A DNA stretch of 64,000 nucleotides from Clostridiales bacterium (lineage in GTDB: Bacteria > Bacillota > Clostridia > Lachnospirales > Lachnospiraceae): contig JAJBVD010000026.1 in assembly GCA_020859985.1 (NCBI GenBank), positions 25,080-89,079 of the forward strand. Direction: 5' to 3'. The position numbers and the translations under genes are program-made. Positions 50,406 to 58,908 of the stretch are shown in pieces. Within the stretch, counting starts at the first letter, position 1, and each line of letters opens with the position of its first letter. The notes beneath the pieces are model-generated. The model ran no database searches. It was not told the origin of the DNA and was given only the letters and a program-made list of their open reading frames with translations.

Positions 50406-51629
50406 ATGAGTACAACAAAGACAGTGTGTTTTTTCTCCGGAGATATTACCAGAAGCGGCGGGACTGAGCGGGTCGCGGTGCGGATTGCGAACTCCCTTGC
50501 AAAAGAGGGGAATTACCGAATCTGCTTTGCCAGTCTCACCGAGCAGGAGCCGCAGCCGTTTTATCCGATCGATGAGCGGATTCCAAGGCATACATTTTCC
50601 GGGAAGTGGATCAATCCCGGCCCCGGATATCTGAAGATCATCCCGAAGCTGCGCCGCTTTTTGCGGGAGAATCGGATCGACCTGCTGATCGATATTGACA
50701 TTGTGCTGGATGTGCTTTCGATTCCGGCTGTAAAAGGACTTCCCGTAAAAGTGATTTCCTGGGAACACTTTAATTATTTTTTTGAACAGAAGCGTCTGTA
50801 TCGGAGAGGCATCCTGCACTGGTCGGTCCGGCGATCGGATTATGTGGTGACACTGACACAGCGGGATAAAGAGAATTACGGGCAATATCTTGGAAGGACC
50901 GGGCGGATCCGTGCGATACCGAATCCCGTGGAGCCGGAGCTTTTTGCCGCACTGCAAAAGGGGAAGGATTCCGGAGCGGCGGGCAGGAAACAGAGCGGGG
51001 CGCAGGAAGGGCCGGCGGGCGATGAGAACGATACTGCAGGAGATGAGAACGACATTGCAGGAGGGGTGCTCAGGGAGCATGCGGAAAACTGGATTCTCAC
51101 TGCCGTCCGCCTCGTACCGGACAAGGGGATTGATTATCTGGTGGAAGTCGCGGAGCAAGTGTTATCCGCCCATCCCGACTGGCAGTGGCTGGTTCTGGGA
51201 GACGGGGAGCAAAGAGAGTTCCTTAAGGAGCAGATACACGCCCGGCATCTGGAAGGCAGGCTGATCGCAAAAGGCAGGGTGAAAAATATACAGGAGTATT
51301 TAAAACGGGCGAAGCTGTTTGCGCTGACATCCCGCGAGGAAGGGCTTCCCATGTGTCTTCTGGAGGCAAAGACGGCGCATCTGCCCTGCGTCAGTTTTGA
51401 TATCATGACCGGTCCGGCGGAAATTATAGCAGACGGGGTGAACGGGTATCTGATCGAACCGTTTGACTGCAGAACGATGGCGGAAAAAATCGGGCGGCTG
51501 ATAGAGGATGAAACGTTGAGAGAGCAGTTTGCCGCCAAAGCGGATGTCGGGATGGAAAAATTTCTTCCGGAGCACATTCTGGAGCAATGGAATCAGGTGA
51601 TCGAAGAGGTATGCGGGAGGCATAGATGA
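50406..51629 (+). CDS. GT4 family glycosyltransferase with a low-complexity insert
   Basis: 407 residues: 'GGTERVAVRIANSLAKEGNYRICFASL', 'IPNPVEPELFAAL', 'LTAVRLVPDKGIDYLVEVAEQVL', 'FALTSREEGLPMCLLEAKTAHLPCVSFDIMTGPAEIIADGVNGYLI'. These are standard GT4 motifs for addition of a sugar from a nucleotide donor. Between the N- and C-terminal Rossmann folds lies an insert of about 40 residues rich in Gly/Ala/Glu/Asp that contains a 21-bp direct repeat (51018-51059, GDENDxA twice). It overlaps the next gene by 4 nt. Confidence 0.85.
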   Translation: MSTTKTVCFFSGDITRSGGTERVAVRIANSLAKEGNYRICFASLTEQEPQPFYPIDERIPRHTFSGKWINPGPGYLKIIPKLRRFLRENRIDLLIDIDIVLDVLSIPAVKGLPVKVISWEHFNYFFEQKRLYRRGILHWSVRRSDYVVTLTQRDKENYGQYLGRTGRIRAIPNPVEPELFAALQKGKDSGAAGRKQSGAQEGPAGDENDTAGDENDIAGGVLREHAENWILTAVRLVPDKGIDYLVEVAEQVLSAHPDWQWLVLGDGEQREFLKEQIHARHLEGRLIAKGRVKNIQEYLKRAKLFALTSREEGLPMCLLEAKTAHLPCVSFDIMTGPAEIIADGVNGYLIEPFDCRTMAEKIGRLIEDETLREQFAAKADVGMEKFLPEHILEQWNQVIEEVCGRHR

Positions 51630-54193
51630 AAAAGATTTCCGTAATTATTCCGGTATACAAGACGGAAAAAACGCTGGATGAATGTATGCAGAGCGTCCTT
51701 ACCCAGAGCTGGCCGGATCTGGAAGTGATTCTGGTGGACGATGGTTCGCCGGATCAGTCTCCTGCCCTCTGTGACCGCTACGCCGCAGGGTATGAGAACG
51801 TAAGCGTGATCCACCAGAAGAATCAGGGACTGGCGGGAGCGCGGAATACAGGGCTTGCCGCCGCCAGAGGGACCTGGATCACATTTGTAGACTCGGACGA
51901 CTGCCTGGACGGCCCGGAAGCACTTCGGGTGATGGCGGAAAAAGCCATGGAGAAAAAGGCGGACATCGTAGTCGGCTCTTTCCGGCGGTTTTATGAGAAC
52001 GAGTCCGGTGAACAGCAGGAATCCGTGAAGCGAAAGCGGCAGGTGACGGAGATCAATCACCATCATCTGAAGGAGGGAAGCTATACCCGCACACCGGATT
52101 TCCGCTTTAAGGGCTTTTATATGTACGGACATCTTGCCTACAACTGGGGAAAGCTGTACCGCAGAGAATTCCTCATGGAGCATGAGCTGTGGGTTCCGCT
52201 CGTCCCGTTTACGCAGGATAAGGCGCATAACATTGCCTGCTGCGCCTATGAGCCGGTCTATGCGTTTGTGGATGAGAGCGTGTATCTGTACCGCGAAAAT
52301 GAGGAGTCAGTGACGCATCGTTATAAAAAAAATATGATGCCGGTCTGGATCTCCATTGCGGTGAATTTTCAGGAATTTTTAAACGAACGGCATATCACAA
52401 AGCCCTATGGAGATCTGATCGCGTTCCATTTATTCTTCGGTGCTTTTTATCTTGTGCAGCAGGAGCTGTCACGGGAAAAGAAGCGGAGCGGAGCGGAAGG
52501 ACATACGGGTGGGATCCGGGCGGCAGCAAGGGTGCTTAAGGAATACGGAAAGGAGCCGATCGTCCGGAAATCCTTTCAAGAGCTGGCATCCGGGAAGTAT
52601 GTTGATGCGATAGAGCCGGTTTCCTGGAAGCTTGTAATCCGCGGCGCTGCGATCCTCTTTTCTCTGCATGGATATACGCTGATGGCATTGAGTATCGCCT
52701 GCCTGTGTCTCCTGGGCACCGATAAAAAAATCACCCGCAGGCGGTATCGTGCGGCGAAAACTCAGGCGGGGAAAACAATCAGAACAGAAAAAAAGGGAGA
52801 GGGAGAAGTCAGGACAGCCAAAAGCCGGCCGCAGCAGGAAAACCCGCATGCGCGGGAGGAGCTGCTGTCAAAAGAGGAACGCAGGCTGCTGGAGCTGCTG
52901 CGGGACGCGCTGCGCGGGAATCCTGAGTATGCGGCAGATGACTCGGCGGAGACTGCTGAGGATTCTGGGGAAAAGCCGGAGCGTGCCTGCTCTGACAGAA
53001 AGGATTCGGGAACAGAAAAAAATGCCCGGGGCTGGAGCGGCACGATAGAGATCGCACAAAAGCACGCGGTACTCCCGCTTCTGTATGAGTCCTTTGGCGA
53101 GCGTGGACAGACTGCCGCCCGCAGCACGGTGCTGCAGTCCTACCACCTTCTTTTTATGACGAAGTACGTCGTAAAGCTTTTGGAAGAGCATCAGATTCCT
53201 GTGGTCGTGCTGAAGGGCGTCAGCGCCGCGGCGGATTATCCGGTGCCGGAGCTGCGCAAGTCGGGCGACGTTGATCTGCTGTTCACCGGAAAAGAGAAAA
53301 ACGGGTGCGGACATGTTCCGTCCCGCCCGGAAGCAGAAAAAATCATGAAGGAAGCCGGATTTCTGGTGGCGGATGAGCAGCACGCGAATCACCATATTGC
53401 CTTTACCGGGCCGGATGGGATTCATGTGGAGCTGCATTATCAGGCGGCGGAGGAGTTTGCTTATCCCGGGATCAATGAGGGAATGTTGCACTGGATGGAG
53501 CAGTGCGATAAGCACTGCGTCCGCCGGGAGATCATGGGAGTGCCCCTTCCCGTGTTTGACCGATCTTATCAGGCGGCTCAGCTTCTTTTGCATATGTTTC
53601 AGCATTTTGTCTATGCCGGATTCGGGCTGAAGCTGCTGTGCGACTGGGTGGTCCTGCTTCGGGGACCGTGGACAGAGGAAGAAAGGCACCTGCTGCGGCG
53701 TACGATAGAGGAATGCCATCTTGGCCGCTTTGCTCAGATTATCACGGGAGTATGCGTCAGCTATCTGGGGCTGGAAAGAGAATGTGCAGAATTCCTGCTT
53801 TTGCCTGGGAAATCGAAGACCACGCGGCGGGCGGCCGGTGAGGATACGGATTCCATATCCGCGGTACAGTCTGTGCCGCAGGAGGAACTGGAGCTTTTTC
53901 TGAGGGAAGTCTTTGACGCGGAAGAGTTCGGGAATTCGGAGCAGACACGCATGGTGATGATGAAAGGAGCACGTCCCGCGGACTACGTCCGGGAATTTCA
54001 CCATCAGATGCATCTGAACTATCCGCAGAAAGGAAAGAATCCCCTGCTCTGGCCCGCACTGTGGATTCTCACATTTGTCCGCTTTGTGAGCAACAACCGC
54101 AGTCTCCGTCATGTGCCGACGATTTCCGTGCTGAAAAAAGCGAGGGAACGCAGCCGGAGGATGGAAAGGCTGCATCTGTTTGATGAGCAGTAA
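51626..54193 (+). CDS. GT2 glycosyltransferase fused to PF14907-like nucleotidyltransferase
   Basis: 855 residues. Residues 1-330 are a GT2 domain ('ISVIIPVYKTEKTLDECMQSVLTQSW', 'LVDDGSPDQSP', 'NQGLAGARNTGLAAARGTWITFVDSDD'). A hydrophobic helix lies around 335-375. A charged linker rich in Lys/Glu/Arg (about 375-470) leads to a C-terminal domain with 'VVVLKGVSAAADYP' and 'KSGDVDLLF', the motif of the 'uncharacterised nucleotidyltransferase' family (PF14907), through to 'LHYQAAEEFAYPG' and 'LLHMFQHFVYAGFGLKLLCDW'. The separate PqqD-like gene upstream is the usual companion of this second domain. Activity of the nucleotidyltransferase part is unknown. Confidence 0.78.
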   Translation: MKKISVIIPVYKTEKTLDECMQSVLTQSWPDLEVILVDDGSPDQSPALCDRYAAGYENVSVIHQKNQGLAGARNTGLAAARGTWITFVDSDDCLDGPEALRVMAEKAMEKKADIVVGSFRRFYENESGEQQESVKRKRQVTEINHHHLKEGSYTRTPDFRFKGFYMYGHLAYNWGKLYRREFLMEHELWVPLVPFTQDKAHNIACCAYEPVYAFVDESVYLYRENEESVTHRYKKNMMPVWISIAVNFQEFLNERHITKPYGDLIAFHLFFGAFYLVQQELSREKKRSGAEGHTGGIRAAARVLKEYGKEPIVRKSFQELASGKYVDAIEPVSWKLVIRGAAILFSLHGYTLMALSIACLCLLGTDKKITRRRYRAAKTQAGKTIRTEKKGEGEVRTAKSRPQQENPHAREELLSKEERRLLELLRDALRGNPEYAADDSAETAEDSGEKPERACSDRKDSGTEKNARGWSGTIEIAQKHAVLPLLYESFGERGQTAARSTVLQSYHLLFMTKYVVKLLEEHQIPVVVLKGVSAAADYPVPELRKSGDVDLLFTGKEKNGCGHVPSRPEAEKIMKEAGFLVADEQHANHHIAFTGPDGIHVELHYQAAEEFAYPGINEGMLHWMEQCDKHCVRREIMGVPLPVFDRSYQAAQLLLHMFQHFVYAGFGLKLLCDWVVLLRGPWTEEERHLLRRTIEECHLGRFAQIITGVCVSYLGLERECAEFLLLPGKSKTTRRAAGEDTDSISAVQSVPQEELELFLREVFDAEEFGNSEQTRMVMMKGARPADYVREFHHQMHLNYPQKGKNPLLWPALWILTFVRFVSNNRSLRHVPTISVLKKARERSRRMERLHLFDEQ

Positions 54194-54216
54194 CCGTGAA
54201 GGCACGGAAGGACGCG
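54190..54216. repeat. Degenerate palindromic repeat, GTAACTGT family
   Basis: GTAACCGTGAAGGCACGG followed by a weak right arm with AAACTGT; starts at the stop codon of the upstream gene. Confidence 0.4.
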
Positions 54217-54281
54217 GGAAACTGTGATGAGCAAAGATAAGTAGACAAGATTGACTAAGAGGAAAGGAAAAAGAAGAATCC

Positions 54282-55139
54282 TTGGAAACAGTATTCCTGA
54301 TTTCACATAAAGAATATTATTTTTATCCATATGAGGACGCCTGTCTGCAGATCACGAAAAACACCCGGCGCTACTACGTGATCGCGAGGCTGTGCAGTAC
54401 TTTCGGGCTCGCGCTTCCTAAGTGGTGTTGGGACAGGAACGCAATCCCTGAGGAGGTAAAAACCATCGTTATCACGGACGCGGTGTTTCAGCCAAGTCTT
54501 TACAAGGCTCTGAAAAAGGAATATCATGATAAGAGATTTGTTCTATATCACATGAATCTGCTGCGGGGCTACAATCGATGCTTTCGAAGCTATTGCAGCG
54601 AAGCCTATACATTTGACCAGAGCGATGCGGAGCAATTCGGGATCGCGTACAGGCACACGCCCTATACGGACCGCATCAGGAAAATGGACTGCGCAATCGA
54701 GACGGACGCCCTTTTCCTGGGACGGGACAAAAACAGACTGCAAAAGATCCGGCAGGCTAAGCAGACTCTGGAGGCAGCCGGACTGCGGACGCGTTTTTAT
54801 GTATATGAAACAAAGGACGCAGAGCTTCGAATGGATTCCTATATGAGCTATGAGGACTATCTGGATCAGGTCATGAGAGCGGAGTGTCTGGTGGAGATCA
54901 ACATCCCGGGACAGAGCGGATGCAGCCTGCGGTTTCTGGAAGCCTTATTCTTCCGGAAAAAACTGATCACGGACAATGCCGCGATCCGGCAGGATCCCTG
55001 GTATCGGAGGGAGAATGTCTATATTCTGGGAGAAGAAGAGGACAGGCCGCTGCAGGAATTTATAAAGACGCCGTATTCTTCCGAAGGGCTGGATCTGTCA
55101 GAGCTTGTTTTTTCGAACTGGCTCCACGGATTCGAATAA
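54282..55139 (+). CDS. CgeB-like glycosyltransferase
   Basis: 285 residues starting with TTG (no ATG is available upstream; GAGGAAAGG precedes it). The two-part fold has 'CLVEINIPGQSGCSLRFLEALFFRKKLITDNAAIRQDPWY' near the end, the donor-binding pattern of GT-B enzymes of the CgeB/Lps-core type. The first part ('VFLISHKEYYFYPYEDACLQ') is unlike common families. It sits in the second polysaccharide module and is probably a sugar transferase; the specific family is uncertain. Confidence 0.6.
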   Translation: METVFLISHKEYYFYPYEDACLQITKNTRRYYVIARLCSTFGLALPKWCWDRNAIPEEVKTIVITDAVFQPSLYKALKKEYHDKRFVLYHMNLLRGYNRCFRSYCSEAYTFDQSDAEQFGIAYRHTPYTDRIRKMDCAIETDALFLGRDKNRLQKIRQAKQTLEAAGLRTRFYVYETKDAELRMDSYMSYEDYLDQVMRAECLVEINIPGQSGCSLRFLEALFFRKKLITDNAAIRQDPWYRRENVYILGEEEDRPLQEFIKTPYSSEGLDLSELVFSNWLHGFE

Positions 55140-55194
55140 ACGTGCGGTGGCTGCTGAGGCAGACTGTTTAGCCGGAGGGTGGCTTGAAGAAATC

Positions 55195-55221
55195 GTAACT
55201 GTGAAGCTTCAGAACCGTTAT
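55195..55221. repeat. Palindromic repeat, GTAACTGT family
   Basis: GTAACTGTGAAGCTTCAGAA then CCGTTATG; a modest match, upstream of the flippase gene. Confidence 0.55.
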
Positions 55222-55250
55222 GCGTCAGGAAGCGAGCGAAGGAGGAAGAG

Positions 55251-56711
55251 ATGGATCGACCTCAAAACCGATACCGAAATCAATATAAACAATTGTCCCT
55301 TCCGGTGAAAGCGGCCTTCTGGTTTACAGTATGCAATTTTCTGACGGAAGGGATCGGATTTATCACCGTGCCCCTTTTTTCCGGACTGCTGTCCTCTTAT
55401 GAGTATGGAATCGTGAGCCTGTACAATTCTTATCAGCAGATTTTTCTGATTCTTGCGACACTGGAGCTGTCGCAGGGCGCCTGCCAGAGAGGAATTCTGC
55501 GTTACAAAGAGGATGTGAATTTTTTTATCTGGTCTCTGCAGGCACTTTGGTCGGTGATCGTGGTTATCCTGTTTCTGATACTCTGGAGCTTCCGTGGAGC
55601 TTTTGTCCAGATCACGGATACGGACACAGGGACGATGTGCCTGATGTTCCTCTATTTTCTGGTGCAGCCGGCGTATGCCAGCTGGCTCAACCGAAAACGA
55701 TTTGCCTATGATTACAGGATGGCGGTCCTGGCTACGGTTGTGACTACCGTATTGATCTCATTCGGGACGCTGGCCGCGCTCCTTGTGGCGGAGCGGACAG
55801 CACTGGTGAAGATCAAGGCCGGACTGTGTATCGGAATTGCCTGCTATCTGGTCTTTTATATCCGGAATATCCATCCGGTGCGCCTTCTTGGACGGCTTTC
55901 GGAAATGCTGGAGGAATGGTCCTTCGCGCTTAAGTTTCAGCTGCCGCTGGTCGTACATTCCTTTTCCTATCTGATACTGGCGCAGTCAGACCGGATCATG
56001 ATCGGAAATATGATCGGAAAATCGCAGGCGGCCATCTACTCGGTGGCTTATACGCTGGCGAATGTGGCGGTCCTTTTGCAGACCTCGATCCATCAGGTGC
56101 TGAAGCCCTGGATTTATCAGAAGCTTGAGGTGAAAGAGTACAAAGACATCAGTAAAAACACCAACCGTGTGCTTGTGCTTATTGCCTGCGCGATATTTGC
56201 CTTTATTCTGGTCGCGCCGGAGATCATGAAGCTTTTGTTCCGTGCGGAGTATTATGATGCCGTGTGGGTGATCCCGCCCATAGCGGTCAGCGGATTTTTC
56301 ATGCTCCTGTATTCCGTCTTTACGGACGTGGAGTCGTATTATTCCAGAACAAAGTATATCATGTATGCTTCCGTGATCTGCGCAGCGGCCAATATTATCC
56401 TCAATTATCTCGTGATCCGGATCTGGGGATTTATTGCCTGCGGATATACGACACTGATTTGCTATATCCTGTTTGCGGTGCTGCATTACCTGTTTATGCG
56501 GAAGGTGTGCGCGGCAGAAGCGGTTTCAGAACGTGTGTTTGACGTAAGGTTTATTCTGACGATCAGTCTGGGACTGGTAGTGCTGTCTGTCCTTGAGACA
56601 CTGCTGTATCCGTTCCCGGTGGTCCGCTATGTATTGGTTGCGATTTTCTGCGGGATCGCAGTATGGAAACGGAAGACCGTGATCAATACAATCCGGCAGC
56701 TTCTCGCATAA
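55251..56711 (+). CDS. Wzx-like polysaccharide flippase
   Basis: 486 residues with about 12-14 membrane helices. The start 'LPVKAAFWFTVCNFLTEGIGFITVPLFSGLLSSYEYGIVSLYNSYQQIFLIL' and 'LPLVVHSFSYLILAQSDRIMIGNMIGKSQAAIYSVAYTLANV' are typical of polysaccharide biosynthesis export proteins of the MOP superfamily. It should flip lipid-linked repeat units across the membrane. It is separate from pelG and points to a second, Wzx/Wzy-type pathway, but no polymerase gene is obvious nearby. AAGGAGG before the ATG. Confidence 0.88.
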   Translation: MDRPQNRYRNQYKQLSLPVKAAFWFTVCNFLTEGIGFITVPLFSGLLSSYEYGIVSLYNSYQQIFLILATLELSQGACQRGILRYKEDVNFFIWSLQALWSVIVVILFLILWSFRGAFVQITDTDTGTMCLMFLYFLVQPAYASWLNRKRFAYDYRMAVLATVVTTVLISFGTLAALLVAERTALVKIKAGLCIGIACYLVFYIRNIHPVRLLGRLSEMLEEWSFALKFQLPLVVHSFSYLILAQSDRIMIGNMIGKSQAAIYSVAYTLANVAVLLQTSIHQVLKPWIYQKLEVKEYKDISKNTNRVLVLIACAIFAFILVAPEIMKLLFRAEYYDAVWVIPPIAVSGFFMLLYSVFTDVESYYSRTKYIMYASVICAAANIILNYLVIRIWGFIACGYTTLICYILFAVLHYLFMRKVCAAEAVSERVFDVRFILTISLGLVVLSVLETLLYPFPVVRYVLVAIFCGIAVWKRKTVINTIRQLLA

Positions 56712-56831
56712 ACCGGCGGAAGAGCGGATGAAGCAGCTATTATAAGAAACCGGGCGAATACAGATGGAAACAGTTTTTATAAAGATCTGTTGATAACAGC
56801 TGGAAAAGCTTACAGATGATCAGGAGGCCAT

Positions 56832-57920
56832 ATGAAGAAGCAGATAGATCTTGAAAACAAAACCATATTGATCACGGGCGCTGCCGGCTTTATTGGTTCC
56901 AATCTGGCCATGAAGCTTCTGCAGTCTGTGTCTTCGATCACGCTGATCGGCATCGACAACATGAACGATTATTATGACGTCGCCCTGAAAGAATACCGGC
57001 TGCGTCAGATTGAAGATCTGGCGTCCTGCGTTGCCGGGACATTTCGGTTTGTCAGAGGCAGCATCTCAGACAGAGAGCTTCTGCACCGGCTGTTTCAGAC
57101 CGATAAGCCGGATATCGTGGTCAATCTGGCCGCGCAGGCCGGCGCCCGCTACAGCATCGAGCATCCGGACGACTATATTGAGACCAATCTGGTGGGATTT
57201 TATTATATCCTGGAGGAATGCCGCCACTCCTATGACAATGGAGAGGCCGGTGTGGAGCATCTGGTGTACGCGTCGTCGTCCTCTGTCTATGGCACGAATC
57301 AGAAGGTGCCGTATTCTGTCGAGGATAAGGTGGACAATCCGGTTTCTCTTTACGCCGCGACCAAAAAGGGGGACGAGCTTCTGGCGCACGCCTACAGCAA
57401 GCTCTATAACATTCCGTCCACAGGGCTGCGTTTTTTCACGGTATATGGTCCGGCGGGCCGCCCGGATATGGCCTATTTCAGCTTCACAGACCGTCTGCGC
57501 CAAGGAGAAACGATCCGGATCTTCAATTACGGCAACTGCCTGCGGGATTTCACTTACATTGACGATATCGTAGAAGGCGTGACGCGAGTGATGCAGGGCG
57601 CGCCAAAGCGAATCGTCGGTGAGGACGGGCTGCCGCTGCCGCCATATGCGATTTATAATATTGGAAACAACCATCCGGAGAGCTTACTGAATTTCGTGGA
57701 TATTCTGCAGCAGGAGCTGGTGCGGACAGGGGTGCTGCCGGAGGATTATGACTTTGAGGCGCATAAAGAGCTTGTCCCCATGCAGCCCGGCGATGTGCCT
57801 GTGACCTATGCGGACACGAAAGCCCTGGAGCGGGATTACGGATTCCGGCCGAACACGGATCTGCGGGACGGGCTTCGAAGGTTTGCCGAATGGTACAAAG
57901 AGTTTTACAGGACCGCCTGA
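56832..57920 (+). CDS. UDP-glucuronate 4-epimerase-like SDR enzyme
   Basis: 362 residues. Intact extended-SDR motifs: 'ILITGAAGFIGSNLAMKLL' (NAD loop), 'ASSSSVYGTNQKVPYS', catalytic 'YAATKK', and 'RFFTVYGPAGRPDMAYFSF', which is typical of UDP-glucuronate epimerases (CapI/LpsL group). It likely makes UDP-galacturonate for the second polysaccharide; UDP-hexose epimerisation is the alternative. In contrast to the SDR part of the PelD-like protein, all catalytic positions are kept. AGGAGG at 10 nt; its end is 4 bp from the convergent GT2 gene. Confidence 0.85.
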   Translation: MKKQIDLENKTILITGAAGFIGSNLAMKLLQSVSSITLIGIDNMNDYYDVALKEYRLRQIEDLASCVAGTFRFVRGSISDRELLHRLFQTDKPDIVVNLAAQAGARYSIEHPDDYIETNLVGFYYILEECRHSYDNGEAGVEHLVYASSSSVYGTNQKVPYSVEDKVDNPVSLYAATKKGDELLAHAYSKLYNIPSTGLRFFTVYGPAGRPDMAYFSFTDRLRQGETIRIFNYGNCLRDFTYIDDIVEGVTRVMQGAPKRIVGEDGLPLPPYAIYNIGNNHPESLLNFVDILQQELVRTGVLPEDYDFEAHKELVPMQPGDVPVTYADTKALERDYGFRPNTDLRDGLRRFAEWYKEFYRTA

Positions 57921-57924
57921 AGTC

Positions 57925-58818
57925 TTATATTCTCCCGGACAGCATTAGAAAACGCAGCATCAGGTCAGAAGAAAAAGAGGATCGCCATCTTCCCGGATAG
58001 AATGCCTTTTTTAAGCGGGTTTTCAGATTGCTTTTTTCTGCAAACCAGGAGGCGTATTCTGTCTCTTTATCCGCGTCAGAGCCGAATAACAATACATATT
58101 CCTTCGCGCAGGAGCGGATTTCATCGGAGCCGTTCTGAAAGGCAGATAATGCCCATCTGACCCGGTTTTTCATTTGCAGATCCGAAGAAGTGCTGGTATC
58201 CAGCCTTCTGTGCAAAGACCCGATCCGCTCATCCCAGAAAACTTCTCCGAATTTTGTCGCCAGAATGGTCGCCCACCAGTCATGGGAGCTCATATGGGAA
58301 ATATCACACTGCAGCATCAGATCGCGGAGCGCCTGATTGATGACCATCGAAAACCCCTTATAGCGGCAGTCCGTCAGAGCTCTTCGGAAGGTCAGAGCCT
58401 GTCCTGTTGGCTGGTATTGTCCGATCACTGTTTCCAGATCCTCTTTCGTCATTTCATATGAGCCGTGATAAAGCAGCGGAAGATGCGGATCTCTGGATTG
58501 CAGCCATTCTGCCGCCCATTCTATTTTCCGGGGCATCCAGTAATCATCCTGGTCGGCAAAGGCCCAGTAATCACCGTCGGGAGTATTTTTTAATAAAGTA
58601 AGGAAGCTTTTGCCCCAGCGGATATTTTCTCCCCTGCTGTAATGCAAAAGGCCCTTTGATGAATAGTCTTCGAGAATTTCACATGTCCCATCCGTGGAGC
58701 CGTCGTCTCTGACGAAAATATCGATATTTGGATATGTCTGATTTAGGATACTGTCGATCTGCGTTCGCAGGTACTTTTCCCCATTATAGGTGGATAGCAG
58801 AACATTTACCTTTTCCAT
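57925..58818 (-). CDS. GT2 family glycosyltransferase
   Basis: 297 residues from ATG 58818, with GGAGG ahead; a longer frame to 58878 is rejected. The motifs 'VNVLLSTYNGEKYLRTQIDSILNQTYPNIDIFVRDDGSTDGT', 'FADQDDYWMPRKIEWA' are those of rhamnosyl-/glycosyltransferases of GT2. It is read in the same direction as the LytTR regulator and kinase genes, 90 nt after the kinase, and may be part of that transcript although it functionally fits the polysaccharide region. Confidence 0.85.
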   Translation of the reverse strand: MEKVNVLLSTYNGEKYLRTQIDSILNQTYPNIDIFVRDDGSTDGTCEILEDYSSKGLLHYSRGENIRWGKSFLTLLKNTPDGDYWAFADQDDYWMPRKIEWAAEWLQSRDPHLPLLYHGSYEMTKEDLETVIGQYQPTGQALTFRRALTDCRYKGFSMVINQALRDLMLQCDISHMSSHDWWATILATKFGEVFWDERIGSLHRRLDTSTSSDLQMKNRVRWALSAFQNGSDEIRSCAKEYVLLFGSDADKETEYASWFAEKSNLKTRLKKAFYPGRWRSSFSSDLMLRFLMLSGRI

Positions 58819-58908
58819 AACAAGCGGCCTCCGTTCTATTGTGTTTGCGGTATCCTGCGGTTCAGCGACGTATTGCATCCATAAAGGACATTGCGGCTAT
58901 CCGGTCAT

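Noticed and set aside
52868..54205. Long open frame on the minus strand (445 codons)
   Set aside because: It is antisense to the GT2-nucleotidyltransferase fusion, whose motifs are clear; the antisense translation shows no domain.
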